Below are positions 1-9,865 of a DNA stretch of 64,000 nt, in pieces; within the stretch, counting starts at the first letter, position 1, and each line of letters starts with the position of its first letter. The position numbers were made by a program, and so were the translations under genes. Location: contig NC_044922.1 in NCBI RefSeq assembly GCF_003576645.1, positions 12,766,693 to 12,830,692 of the forward strand, in the 5' to 3' direction. The DNA is from Ipomoea triloba. Taxonomy: Eukaryota > Streptophyta > Magnoliopsida > Solanales > Convolvulaceae. The notes beneath the pieces were generated by a model, which was not told the DNA's origin, ran no database searches, and worked only from the letters and a program-made list of their open reading frames with translations.

Positions 1-513
1 TAGTGCCTTCAGCCATATTGCTACTAGTCCCCTTGCGACGCTACTCTGTCTAAGGAGTTGGTTTTTAAAGGAGCCTTAGCACCTACCAACTTTCCTGGGA
101 GTATACCTAAGGATTGTCTATCATGATTTGGTTCAATTTGTTTGTTAGGATTTTCTTGCCAATGTGATAATATTTAATTTTGGTCGATTAAAGAGTAGCC
201 ACAGCATCTTCAATTTACCAAAATTACATCTTAAGTTTTACTCACATAAAGTTAAGGCAAGAATATTGTGGTTAACTCTGCGTAATATGATAAAATTTCG
301 CCCACAGGCAATTTTGTTGTATTTGTAGTGTTAATTAGAATGAAATACGAAACTATGATCATAATTTACCCACAGGGATTATGTATCGGCATATAGTTTG
401 GTAGTTTTGTCATTAAGGGTGGTAAATCAAATAAAAATCGTACTCATTCTATTTCCACCATTCAGTCTTGATAGATTCATTGTGCGTAAAAATTTAGCCC
501 ACAGGCAATTTTT
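1..513 (+). other. Copia untranslated leader with CCCACAGG repeats
   Basis: AT-rich sequence upstream of the polyprotein with no coding signal of its own. The motif CCCACAGG followed by an A/T-rich tail occurs three times (about 303, 370 and 499), each in a degenerate context. These look like diverged leader repeats. The last copy is just before the first ATG of the reading frame at 514. Confidence 0.5.
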
Positions 514-3500
514 ATGGCATACGAGTCTATCTTTTGCATAACTTACATTGGTAACAATATGCACTTCAGTCTCTCTCTCTATATTTTTTTTTGCCTCGAA
601 AAAAAAAAAATTCTAACCAAGCATTCATTGTTACTCTTTACAGCAACTCTACCCGTCACTCAAACCATAACTATTGATGTTCCTTTGCTTAACGACGATA
701 ATCACAAAGAGTGGAAAGATGCTATTCTCCTACATTTGGGATTATTAGAGTTAGATTACGCTGTTCTGAATGAGGAACCCTCCGAGGTTACTGCAGAAAG
801 CACTGACGAAGCCAAGCAGCTTCGTGCACGATGGGAGAGATCCAATCGGTTATGTGTGCACCTCATTAAGTCAAAAATTTCGAGAGAAATTCGTGGTTCC
901 ATTGAGGAAATTCAGAAAACCAAGCCTCTGCTCAAGGCCATTGATGATCAATTTGTTGACTCAAAGAAATCATCGGCAAGTACTCTAATAATGCGATTTA
1001 TCAACCTTCGTCTTACCACTGTTAAGGGCACGCGTAAACACATCATGCAAGTAAGGGATATTGCAGCTCAACTAAAGAAGCTGGAAATCATTTTACCAGA
1101 TACTTTTGTGGTGCATTTTGCACTTAATACCCTTCCTCAAGAATATAGCCCCTTTAAGATTTCTTACAACACACATAAAGTAGATTGGTCTATCAATGAG
1201 TTGATAACCATGTGTGCACAAGAAGAACAAAGGCTTATGACTGAGATTGGGGAAAACGCTCTAATGGCCACAACAAAGTATAAAAGAAAATCTGGAAAGT
1301 CCAAGGGATCCACCGTAGCAGCTAAGGGCAAACTGCCCCCAAAAGTTGACATTAAGAAGATACAGAAGTGTTTCTTTTGTAAAAAGAAGGGACACATGAA
1401 GAAGGACTGTATCAAATTCAAGAAGTGGATGTCCCAAAAAGGTAATGTTTCCTATTCTTTTGTATGTTTTGAATCCAATATGTCAGAAGTTAATACTAAT
1501 TCTTGGTGGATTGACTCTGGTTCAACAATCCACATTGCAAACTCCTTGCAGGCTATGACAAATCTGAGACAGCCAACGGGAACTGAGTGTAGCATCTTCT
1601 CTGGAAACAAGATTGCGTCACCTGTAGAAGCTGTCGGAGTTTGTACTTTAATTTTGAATAATGGTTTCGTTTTGACGCTAGATAAGACATTTTATGTTCC
1701 TAGTTTCTCTAGGAACTTAATTTCAGTTTCTAGACTTGTACCCTTTGGATTTAAATTTGAATTTAATGCCAAGTATTTCAAGTTATTTCATAATTCTACT
1801 TGTATTGGCACTGGTACATTATCTGATGGTCTTTATCGTCTTAACTTAAAGAATGTTTCAATTTATAATTCTTTACATGTTCAAAACGGCACTAAACGAT
1901 GCAGTATTAACGAAAACTCCTCAATGTTATGGCATCGGAGATTAGGTCATATCTCCCTTGAGCGTATTAAAAGATTAGTAAAGGATGGAGTACTTTCTAC
2001 TCTAGACTATACTGATTTTGAGACTTGCATTAACTGCATTAAGGGTAAGCAGACAAACAAGTCAAAGAAAGGTGCCAATAGAAGTTCAACATTATTGGAA
2101 ATTATTCACACTGACATATGTTGTCCTGATATGGACATGCATGGTCAGAAATATTTTATCACCTTCATTGATGACTTTTCAAGATTTACCTATGTGTATT
2201 TACTTCATAATAAGCATGAAGCATTGGATGCCTTTAAATTATTTAAAGCTGAAGTTGAAAACCAATGCAAGAAGCAAATACAAATAGTTAGATCAGATAG
2301 AGGTGGTGAATATTATGGTAGATACACTGAAAATGGACAAGCACCAGGTCCGTTTACTAAATTTCTTCAAGAACATGGGATTGTTGCCCAATACACCATG
2401 CCTGGATCTCCGGATCAAAACGGTGTTGCTGAAAGAAGAAATCGGACTCTTTTGGATATGGTGCGGAGTATGCTGATAAACTCCACACTTCCAAAAACAT
2501 TGTGGACTGAAGCACTTAAGACGGCAACGTATATATTAAACCGTGTTCCTACCAAGGCTGTCCCTAAGACACCTTTTGAGTTATTCAAAGGTTGGAAACC
2601 GAGTTTGCATCATATGCGTATTTGGGGATGTCCGTCTGAGGTGAGAATATACAATCCACAAGAAAAGAAACTTGACCCGAGGACAATTAGTGCTTTCTTT
2701 ATTGGATATGCACAATCTTCTAAGGGTTATAGGTTTTATTGTCCATCACATATTACTAGGATAGTGGAATCAAGGAATGCTAAGTTTCTTGAAGATGACT
2801 TGATTAGTGGGAGAGATCGATTTAAGAACTTAGTTCCTACTTTTGATCATATCGACTCTCACCCTTCTACGTCATCTAATGGAGTTGTACTTATACGCAG
2901 TGTTCCTTCATTAACACCCGCGGTTATACAACCCACCATTGACATTCCACAAGTTGCTGAAACTCAACAATTTCAGGATTTACAGCAAGTTCCTGAACCG
3001 ATACAGACTGAACCAATTCAAGAACTACCCTTAGTTCCTGAAGAGGTAGTTGCCCCGCAACCTTCTCAAGGTATCGGTGGTTCAACATTAAGACGGTCTA
3101 CTCGGATAAGACGTTCAGCATTACCTAGTTATTATGAATCGTATCTACAAGAATCTGACATTGGAGCTGAAAATGATCCTGAAACTTTTTCACAAGCCGC
3201 GAATTGTGAACATTCTGATTTGTGGTTAGAAGCCATGAAAGATGAAATGAATTCCATGAAGAGTAATGGAGTTTGGGATCTTGTTGAGTTACCTAATGGG
3301 GCCAAGGCTATTTCTTGTAAATGGGTTTTTAAAACCAAAAGAGATTCATTAGGTAACATTGAAAGATACAAGGCCAGACTCGTTGCTAAGGGATTTACTC
3401 AAAAAGAAGGAATCGATTACAAGGAGACTTTTTCTCCTGTATCAAAGAAAGATTCTCTTCGAATTATCTTGGCTTTAGTTGCACATTTTAATCTTGAATT

Positions 3501-4746
3501 GCAACAAATGGATGTGAAAACTGCCTTTCTTAATGGTGATCTAGAAGAGGAAGTTTACATGAAACAACCTGAAGGATTCTCTTCTAAAGATGGTGAAAAT
3601 TTAGTATGCAAGCTTAAGAAATCCATATATGGCTTAAAACAAGCCTCCCGCCAATGGTACATTAAGTTCGATGGGGTTATTTCTTCATTTGGTTTTGTTG
3701 AGAATCCCTCAGATCATTGTATATACCATAAGGTGAGTGGGAGCAAAATTTGTTTTCTAGTTTTATATGTGGATGATATCTTGCTTACCACTAATGATAT
3801 GGGGATGCTTCGTGACGTGAAACAATTCCTTTCTAAGAACTTTGATATGAAGGACATGGGTAATGCATCTTATGTCATTGGCATAAAGATTCATAGGGAT
3901 AGATCCCGGGGCATACTGGGTCTATCGCAAGAAACCTATATAAACAAAGTTTTAGAAAGATTTCAGATGAAAAATTGTTCACCAAATGTAGCTCCCATAG
4001 CAAAAGGAGATAAATTCAATATGGATCAATGCCCTAAGAGTGACCTGGAGAAAGAATCCATGAAGATTATTCCATATGCTGAAGCAGTTGGGTGCCTTGG
4101 ATACATTCAAGTATGTACAAGACCGGACATCGCTTTTGCTGTTGGAATGCTAGGACGATATTTGCAAAATCCAGGTATGGACCACTGGAGAGCTGTAAAA
4201 AGAGTTTTAAGGTACCTCAAAGGTACTAAAGATTACAAGCTTGGATTTAGACAGACAGATAACTTGGATGTTATTGGATATTCTGATGCGGACTTTGCTG
4301 GCTGTGTTGATTCTCGAAAATCGACTTCTGGGTACGTGTTTATCATGGCTGGTGGGGCTATCTCATGGAGAAGTGTTAAACAAACTTTAATAACTACTTC
4401 TACTATGGAAGCCGAGTTCGTTTCTTGTTTCGAAGCTACTTCGCAAGGTGTGTGGCTTAAGAATTTCATCTCTGGACTTAGGATTATGGATTCTATATCT
4501 AAGCCGTTAAAAATCTATTGTGACAACTCAGCTGCAGTCTTCCTAACTAAGAACGATAAAAGTGGGAGTCGAAGCAAACACATCGACATCAAGTTCTTAG
4601 CTATTAGGGAGCGTGTTAAAAGAGAAATTGTGGTCATTGAGCACATTAGTACTGAGTTGATGATAGCAGATCCCGTGACTAAAGGCATGCCTCCATTTAA
4701 ATTCAAGGATCTTGCTGAAAAGATGGGACTTTCACCCAATTTGTAA
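514..4746 (+). CDS. Copia gag-pol polyprotein, uninterrupted, 1410 aa
   Basis: A single reading frame encodes every enzyme needed for copia retrotransposition. In order: GAG/UBN2-type region (about 60-250), CCHC zinc knuckle (C286 to C299), aspartic protease DSGS at D334, GAG-pre-integrase with WHRRLGH (about 475), integrase core with D534, D595 and E640 (motif QNGVAER), RT with YVDD at 1085-1088, and RNase H with D1258, E1299 and the later CDNSAA motif. There are no stops or frameshifts, so the copy is young or was recently active. The first 45-50 residues (LSLYIFFCLEKKK region) do not resemble a gag N-terminus; translation may begin further in, or the leader may be spliced. The family and function are certain; the start is not. 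Confidence 0.9.
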   Translation: MAYESIFCITYIGNNMHFSLSLYIFFCLEKKKILTKHSLLLFTATLPVTQTITIDVPLLNDDNHKEWKDAILLHLGLLELDYAVLNEEPSEVTAESTDEAKQLRARWERSNRLCVHLIKSKISREIRGSIEEIQKTKPLLKAIDDQFVDSKKSSASTLIMRFINLRLTTVKGTRKHIMQVRDIAAQLKKLEIILPDTFVVHFALNTLPQEYSPFKISYNTHKVDWSINELITMCAQEEQRLMTEIGENALMATTKYKRKSGKSKGSTVAAKGKLPPKVDIKKIQKCFFCKKKGHMKKDCIKFKKWMSQKGNVSYSFVCFESNMSEVNTNSWWIDSGSTIHIANSLQAMTNLRQPTGTECSIFSGNKIASPVEAVGVCTLILNNGFVLTLDKTFYVPSFSRNLISVSRLVPFGFKFEFNAKYFKLFHNSTCIGTGTLSDGLYRLNLKNVSIYNSLHVQNGTKRCSINENSSMLWHRRLGHISLERIKRLVKDGVLSTLDYTDFETCINCIKGKQTNKSKKGANRSSTLLEIIHTDICCPDMDMHGQKYFITFIDDFSRFTYVYLLHNKHEALDAFKLFKAEVENQCKKQIQIVRSDRGGEYYGRYTENGQAPGPFTKFLQEHGIVAQYTMPGSPDQNGVAERRNRTLLDMVRSMLINSTLPKTLWTEALKTATYILNRVPTKAVPKTPFELFKGWKPSLHHMRIWGCPSEVRIYNPQEKKLDPRTISAFFIGYAQSSKGYRFYCPSHITRIVESRNAKFLEDDLISGRDRFKNLVPTFDHIDSHPSTSSNGVVLIRSVPSLTPAVIQPTIDIPQVAETQQFQDLQQVPEPIQTEPIQELPLVPEEVVAPQPSQGIGGSTLRRSTRIRRSALPSYYESYLQESDIGAENDPETFSQAANCEHSDLWLEAMKDEMNSMKSNGVWDLVELPNGAKAISCKWVFKTKRDSLGNIERYKARLVAKGFTQKEGIDYKETFSPVSKKDSLRIILALVAHFNLELQQMDVKTAFLNGDLEEEVYMKQPEGFSSKDGENLVCKLKKSIYGLKQASRQWYIKFDGVISSFGFVENPSDHCIYHKVSGSKICFLVLYVDDILLTTNDMGMLRDVKQFLSKNFDMKDMGNASYVIGIKIHRDRSRGILGLSQETYINKVLERFQMKNCSPNVAPIAKGDKFNMDQCPKSDLEKESMKIIPYAEAVGCLGYIQVCTRPDIAFAVGMLGRYLQNPGMDHWRAVKRVLRYLKGTKDYKLGFRQTDNLDVIGYSDADFAGCVDSRKSTSGYVFIMAGGAISWRSVKQTLITTSTMEAEFVSCFEATSQGVWLKNFISGLRIMDSISKPLKIYCDNSAAVFLTKNDKSGSRSKHIDIKFLAIRERVKREIVVIEHISTELMIADPVTKGMPPFKFKDLAEKMGLSPNL

Positions 4747-5010
4747 TTTGTATATATACATTCAGTTTTAATGAAATTCTTTTGCATTCAGAAATTTTCT
4801 CATTCTAGTATGAACACTTTAAATTTATTGAGAAAATATTTCAGTCGGATTTGAAATAAACATAAGGTTTATTTTCATTAAGTTATTCTTGTTTCCTAAT
4901 TAAGTACTTAAAGGCAGTTTACATTTAATCATAATAGATATTACTCGCACTAATGAGGACATATCATTATGGTTAGTGTTATCTTGTACTTTGAGTTTGA
5001 TATTTGCACC

Positions 5011-5021
5011 AAGTGGGAGAA
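5011..5021 (+). other. Polypurine tract of copia element
   Basis: The purine-rich run AAGTGGGAGAA stops directly at the TG that opens the 3' LTR. This is the usual plus-strand primer site of plant copia elements. Confidence 0.75.
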
Positions 5022-5408
5022 TGTAAGAACAAATAATAAAAGGTCAAAAGTATGAGTCCACTAAACTCCACTATGACCTTAAATCAGGGATACACTAACA
5101 CCTAAATTAGGGATCCACTAATTTATGTTTTGTTCTTATTCAGAAAGTGGTGCAAATAATTAAGAATAGGAAAATTTTCATGATTAGTGCATTGATGGAA
5201 TGCAACTATATAAAGGCCATCAAAATCCCCCTCACTGCTTGACATACAGTCTTGTACACCATCTGAGAGAGTTGAGTCAAGTGAGAGAAAAATAATTAGA
5301 AAGCTCAAGCAACAGCAGTAAGCAGATCAGGCAATCATTAAACAAATAACTATGGCTGGAGGTTAGATCCTATATTTCATATACTTCAGTTCAGTTTTAA
5401 TTCTTACA
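5022..5408 (+). repeat. Copia 3' LTR, 387 bp
   Basis: It begins TGTAAG and ends CTTACA, a perfect 6-bp inverted terminal pair, directly after a polypurine tract. A TATA-like box (TATATAAA, 5207-5214) lies inside it and would serve as the Pol II promoter in the 5' copy. The partner LTR is outside the window, so insertion age cannot be estimated. Confidence 0.8.
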
Positions 5409-5420
5409 ATGCTGTCTAAC

Positions 5421-5455
5421 TGCAACTACATCAACCACTCCTTGATGTAGTTGCA
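5421..5455. repeat. 14-bp perfect hairpin at the COPT-copy breakpoint
   Basis: TGCAACTACATCAA (5421-5434) and its exact reverse complement (5442-5455) flank a 7-base loop. The right half is genuine COPT sequence (compare 13682-13695). The left half is an inverted copy, so the truncated duplicate ends in a small snap-back. Confidence 0.85.
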
Positions 5456-5686
5456 ATTGGACAACCACTCCACCAGAACCGCGAGAAGGAAAACGACAAA
5501 CAGAATATACATGCCCAGGTGGCCGTATCCCGGCCACCCGGAGAAGAGAACTTCCGTGTTCTTCCCCCAGAAAAAGGTCATGTGCATCATCATGTGGCGG
5601 TGGCGAAAAGTGCCGTTCGCGGCGGCGGCGGGCGACGACGGCGGCATCCCCATACCGTGCATGTGGTTCATCCCTCCCTTATCCAT
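5440..5686 (-). pseudogene. Truncated COPT copper-transporter copy
   Basis: The first ~80 codons are nearly identical to the intact COPT gene at 13450-13932: the Met/His-rich N-terminus, the TFFWGKNTEVLFSGWPG segment and the first membrane helix. Homology stops at about 5440, so the second helix with its MxxxM motif, the third helix with GxxxG and the Cys tail are missing. Helix 1 has a 6-bp in-frame deletion relative to the intact gene. The frame runs into a stop at 5426 in the snap-back repeat. A one-helix product cannot form the Ctr trimer pore. It is best read as a pseudogene from a local duplication. Confidence 0.9.
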
Positions 5687-5945
5687 GGAGGATTCGCCTG
5701 AATTTAGAGGAAGAAAACGAGGGTTTTGGTGGGGGGCGCGTGGATTAAAGAATGGCGTAAGAGATCCAGCATTCCAAGGTTGTTATTATCATTAAATAGG
5801 CATTACTAGTACAATTCTGTACTCTATTTCAATTACTAATTTTGTAGTACAAAATACAAATACTGATATTCTTTATTTTTAAAAGAGAATGATTTGTTAA
5901 TTTTCTCCCTCTTTGTTTTAATAGTAAATTTTTTATTTTATTTTA
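5687..5945. repeat. Duplicated COPT upstream region
   Basis: This stretch matches 13933 to about 14225, the 5' flank of the intact COPT gene, with small gaps (a 10-bp deletion near 5752 and differences near 5850-5880). The duplication therefore carried promoter sequence with the 5' half of the gene. Similarity ends where the large inverted repeat begins at 5946. Confidence 0.85.
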
Positions 5946-6492
5946 GTTGTTTTCCAATTTCTTTGTATTTTCGATTGTCAGATATATTCTCTAACAGAGT
6001 TATCCATGCCGGTTGAGAGTGCAGTCTCTAATTGCACCGTTAGAAGGATCGGAGATAACAAGGATGAGTAGAAGAGTGTTTTAAGCCATTTTCAAACAAT
6101 CCCAAAATTACTACATACTTTCAAAAGGGAGGGATACTTTAAAAATTACGACTTTGATAGCTAGCCTCAGTTGGATGGATTGGGTTTGCGCGTTGGAGAT
6201 ATCATATGAAACAGAATTGATATCTCCAACGTGCAAACCCAATCCATCCAACTGAGGCTAGCTATCAAAGTCGTCTCAAAGTCGTAATTTTTAAAGTATC
6301 CCTCCCTTTTGAAAGTATGTAGTAATTTTGGGATTGTTTGAGAATGGCTTAAATACTCTTCTACTTATCCTTGTTATATCCGATCCGATCCGATCCTTCT
6401 AATGGTGCAATTAGAGACTGCACTCTCAACCGGCATGGATAATTCTGTTAGAGAATCTGACAATCGGAAATACAAAGAAATTGGAAAACAAC
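5946..6492. repeat. 547-bp inverted repeat (long hairpin)
   Basis: The left arm 5946-6203 and right arm 6219-6492 are near-perfect reverse complements around a 15-base loop (6204-6218). The right arm has two small expansions: an extra CTCAAAGTCGT-like unit near 6274 and extra CGATC units near 6380. The outer ends read GTTGTTTTCC and GGAAAACAAC. A related single arm plus loop is at about 16070-16290. It could be a foldback transposon, or a locus able to make a long double-stranded RNA. No ORF is present. Confidence 0.95.
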
Positions 6493-6958
6493 AATGTTAG
6501 GATTGAAATTTTAAAAGATGTTATTGGGCTGTGACGGATAATCGGTTATTAAAGTAATTGCTTTAATTACTTAAATTTGGCAAATATTTATTTAATTGGG
6601 TTAATTAGATAACCCAATAAATAATTGGTGGGTCTAATTAATTTATTTAAAGTAACTGTTGCTGAACTGCTGGCCCAAATTCAATGAATATATTTAATTG
6701 AGTTGGACAAAGCTATAGAATCAATTGGGCTACTCAAATTGACGGCCTTTGACTTGGTTTGGTCCATCAAGAATTATATGTGGATTATATAATTTTGAAG
6801 AAATTGTGGATGTTATAAATTGGTTCAAAAATATAAAATCATGAACCTGGACGTGATAGTGTCCCGATACATTCCTTATATTTAATTCAAATATTAATTA
6901 AATATAAGAATTATCCAAATGGATAGAGTTGATTAGTTTTTATCTACCAACTCACCAC

Positions 6959-6966
6959 TATAAATA
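6959..6966 (+). promoter_or_regulatory. TATA box of gypsy LTR
   Basis: TATAAATA sits in a local CCACTA...TAGTGG inverted context within the LTR. The position fits an LTR promoter. No start site can be seen directly. Confidence 0.55.
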
Positions 6967-7106
6967 GTGGTTTCATTTTCAAGGAAAGGGAGCTCTGAAG
7001 ATCTGCCTAGCGAAGCTCTGCCGAAATCTCGCCAGAATATTGTCTGGAACACGCTTGCAATTTATTTGCACCGAGGGGTACGCTTGCAATTTATTTGCAC
7101 CAAGGA

Positions 7107-7665
7107 ACACTTCCAGTTGGCATACTCCCAACTCGGCACCCTTCCAGTTAGCATACTTCCAACTTGGCATACTTCCAGTTGGCATACTTCCAACTCGGCA
7201 TACTTCCAGTTAGCATACTTCCAACTCGGCATACTTCCAACTCGGCATACTTCCAATTGGCATACTTCCAACTCGACATACTTCCAGTTGGCATACTTCC
7301 AACTCGGTACACTTCCAGTTCAGCATACTCTGAACTCGGTACACTTCCAGTTGGCATACTTCCAACTCGGCATACTTCCAGTTGACATACTTCCAACTCG
7401 GCACCCTTCCAGTTGGCATACTTCCAACTCGGCATACTTCCAGTTGGCATACTCCAACTCCGCACCCTTCCAATTCAGCATACTCTAAACTCGGTACGCT
7501 TCCAGTTGGCATACTTCCAACTCGGTACGCTTCCAATTGGCATACTTCCAACTCAGCACACTTCTAATTCGGCATATTCCGAATTCAGTGCACTTCCAAT
7601 CGGCATACTTCTAATTCAACATATTCCGAACTAGGCATACTTCCGATCAGCATACTTCTAGTAGA
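7107..7665 (+). repeat. 31-bp (15+16) minisatellite inside gypsy LTR
   Basis: The alternating units CTTCCAGTTGGCATA (15 bp) and CTTCCAACTCGGCATA (16 bp) run about 18 times with point changes that increase to the right. Because the higher-order unit lacks stops, long repetitive open frames appear on both strands. They have no start context or family resemblance and should not be taken as genes. Confidence 0.9.
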
Positions 7666-8024
7666 GAATCAGAGGACTTCAATACAGAGATTGTACCCTT
7701 TATCGTTTGATACATACTACTTCTTGTAACCGATACTTTGAATTTTGAATATATACAATCAAGTTTTTCGCGTTTACATATTTTGGCACGCCCAGTGGGA
7801 CAGCTCTGCCTCTCATCTCTCTACTACTAAACTACCTCTACCTGCTACCTCTACTAGCGCGTTCAATGGCGTCGAACAACCCTATGTTCAGGAAGACCTA
7901 TGCCCAGGCTACCCATTCCAAGTCTGCGCCTCTAGCCGGCTCTGACGCTTCTCATTAGGCGCAAGGTCCGCTGACCAGGAACCGCGTCAAGAGCTCGGGG
8001 GTCCAACTGCTTGAACCTCTTGAC

Positions 8025-9554
8025 ATGGCTCGAAGAGTGGTTCGAAGAATCGACAATGTCCCAGCTGTCCCAAAGGCAAGTACCTATGCTGGGAGTCCGC
8101 CCTCTCCTAAGGGAGCTACCGATAGTGGTAGTCCAACTTCTATGCAGGGGAACCCTGAGTGGACGCATGTCCACAATGTCATGCCTGCCATGGCAACTAA
8201 CACTGAGTCCGTGAAAGAGCAATTAGCTAGAATTGCTAAGACTCTTGAACCAATGACTACACTCTTGCAAAACCAAGATAAACGGATCAACACCCTTGAT
8301 GATAGGGTAGGGAGCATCATGGAGAGACAATGAAGTCGTGCTCCAGGAAAGCAGCCCGAGGGGCAAGAAGAGGTTGTTCAGCAACCACAACTTCCTGCCA
8401 GCCCTGCGGTGGGAGAAACTACTACTCACTTGCCTGCAACTGAGAAAACTATACCAATCACCAAAGGTATGATACCGGTGGATCAGTTGAACGACTACAT
8501 AATGGGGGCTATCAAAGGCAAGTTAGATGGAGGCCAACCCTCATACTTCTATGCTAAGCCCTACACACAAAGGATTGAGGAGTTGAAAATTCCCTTCGGC
8601 TATCAACCTCTTAAGTTCTAGCAGGTTGATGGCAAGGGAAACCCTCGGCAGCACATTGCCCACTTTGTGGAAACATGCAATGATGCAGGGACCTATGACG
8701 ATCTGTTAGTAAAGCAGTTTGTCCGTTCCTTAAAGGGAACTGCTTTTCATTGGTACACCGACCTCGAGCCCGACTGCGTTGATAGTTGGCATGATATGGA
8801 GCGTGAGTTCTTAACCCGCTTCTATAGTACAAGGAGAACCGTAAGCTTCTTGGAACTTACCACCACTGTCCAGTGGGAAGGCGAACGTGCCAGTGCTTAC
8901 ATTGAAAGGTGGAGGGAATTGTGCCTAAACTGCAAGGAGAGGATATCTCAAACTTCTGCTATAGAGATGTGCATCCAAGGCATGCACTTCGAACTCTCCT
9001 ATATCCTACAAGGGATTAAGCCAAAGTCCTTCGAGGAGTTATGCAGTCGTGCTCACGACATGGAATTGAACATCGAAGCTAGGGGAGGGCTCAACGTATT
9101 GAACGTGCCCAACTCCTCCAAAGCTCCTGCAAATCAAGAATTCAGGAGAAGAAATAAACCCTTTCCAAAACAAGAAAACGAAGCAATAACTGTGAAGGCT
9201 ACACCAATGACAATTTTCACTAAAGCAAATGAAAGGCCTAGGCTGAGATCATCTTCTGGCCCGTCAAGGAGAGGTAGAAGGCCGACTCTTGAAGAGAGAT
9301 AGGAGAAAGCGTATCCTTTCTTGGATTCTGATGTATCTCCTATGTTTGATGAGCTACTCAAACATAGGCTCATTGAATTGCCCGAGATGAGACGCCCTGA
9401 TGAGGCTTCAAGGGTGAATGACCCAAATTATTGCAAGTACCATCGCCTTCTGGGTCATCCAATTGAGCAGTGTTTTATCTTCAAGGATAAAGTTATGGCA
9501 CTGGCCAGAGACGGGAAAATTGAGCTTGTTGATGCTAACGCAAGCGTAAATTAA
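8025..9554 (+). pseudogene. Gypsy gag, stop-interrupted
   Basis: One frame carries a plant gypsy GAG: the lead-in MARRVVRRIDNVPAV, the capsid-like retrotransposon-gag region near 8670-9100 (motifs VRSLKGTAFHWYTDLEP and FLTRFYSTRR), and a Cys/His cluster CKYHRLLGHPIEQC near 9430-9475. In-frame stops at 8331 (TGA), 8619, 9300 (TAG) and 9552 (TAA) break it; several could be C-to-T changes of CGA or CAG codons. The capsid part would package element RNA, but this copy cannot make a full protein. Confidence 0.85.
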
Positions 9555-9865
9555 ATTTCAATTGCACTTGGACGGTTTGCTCCTTTGTGTACTGAGAAGG
9601 AGTATGGGAAGCAACGAAAGCGTCCACTCCCATTCACTGTTAAGCATGCTGCTGGTCAAAGTTCAAAACCACAGCAAAATGATAGCATATTTGAAGGAAA
9701 ATGGGTGATTGTCACTCATAGAAAGAAGAAAGTGAGCCTGTCAGACATCTAAAGCACACAGTGAAAAGTTGGGTTGCAAAAAGCTCAACAAATAGCTACG
9801 CCCGTAGATCAAAGATGAAGGGACATGTCAAGCAGCCACGAACACCAGTTCCTTTGGCTTAATAT

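Larger units (their letters stand above)
1..5408 (+). mobile_element. Ty1/copia LTR retrotransposon, 5' end outside window
   Basis: One long open polyprotein (514-4746) is followed by a polypurine tract (about 5011-5021) and a 387-bp 3' LTR with TG...CA ends (5022-5408). The domain order GAG, protease, integrase, RT, RNase H is that of Ty1/copia. No copy of the LTR end and no tRNA-complementary primer site occurs in 1-513, so the 5' LTR lies left of the window and the leader is longer than 513 bp. The element entered, or lies directly against, a truncated copper-transporter copy. The target duplication cannot be checked; its right half would be 5409-5413 (ATGCT). Confidence 0.9.
6495..7778 (+). 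repeat. Gypsy 5' LTR, 1284 bp, with internal minisatellite
   Basis: It begins TGTTAGGATTG and ends CGCGTTTACA, directly before the primer-site-like sequence. A TATA box (TATAAATA, 6959-6966) lies at its middle, so transcription would start near 6990 and the minisatellite at 7107-7665 would be in the R/U5 part of the RNA. Confidence 0.75.

Noticed and set aside
1..513. 5' LTR of the copia element inside the window
   Set aside because: No sequence matching the 3' LTR end and no primer binding site was found there.
5451..5795. Plus-strand ORF in the COPT fragment
   Set aside because: Same shadow as in the intact gene.
6967..7634. Long repetitive ORFs on both strands (QLAYFQLGTLP-type)
   Set aside because: They are produced by the 15/16-bp minisatellite in the gypsy LTR; all frames stay open because the unit lacks stops.
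7107..7665. CRISPR-like array
   Set aside because: Units are contiguous tandem repeats without unique spacers, in a plant nuclear genome.
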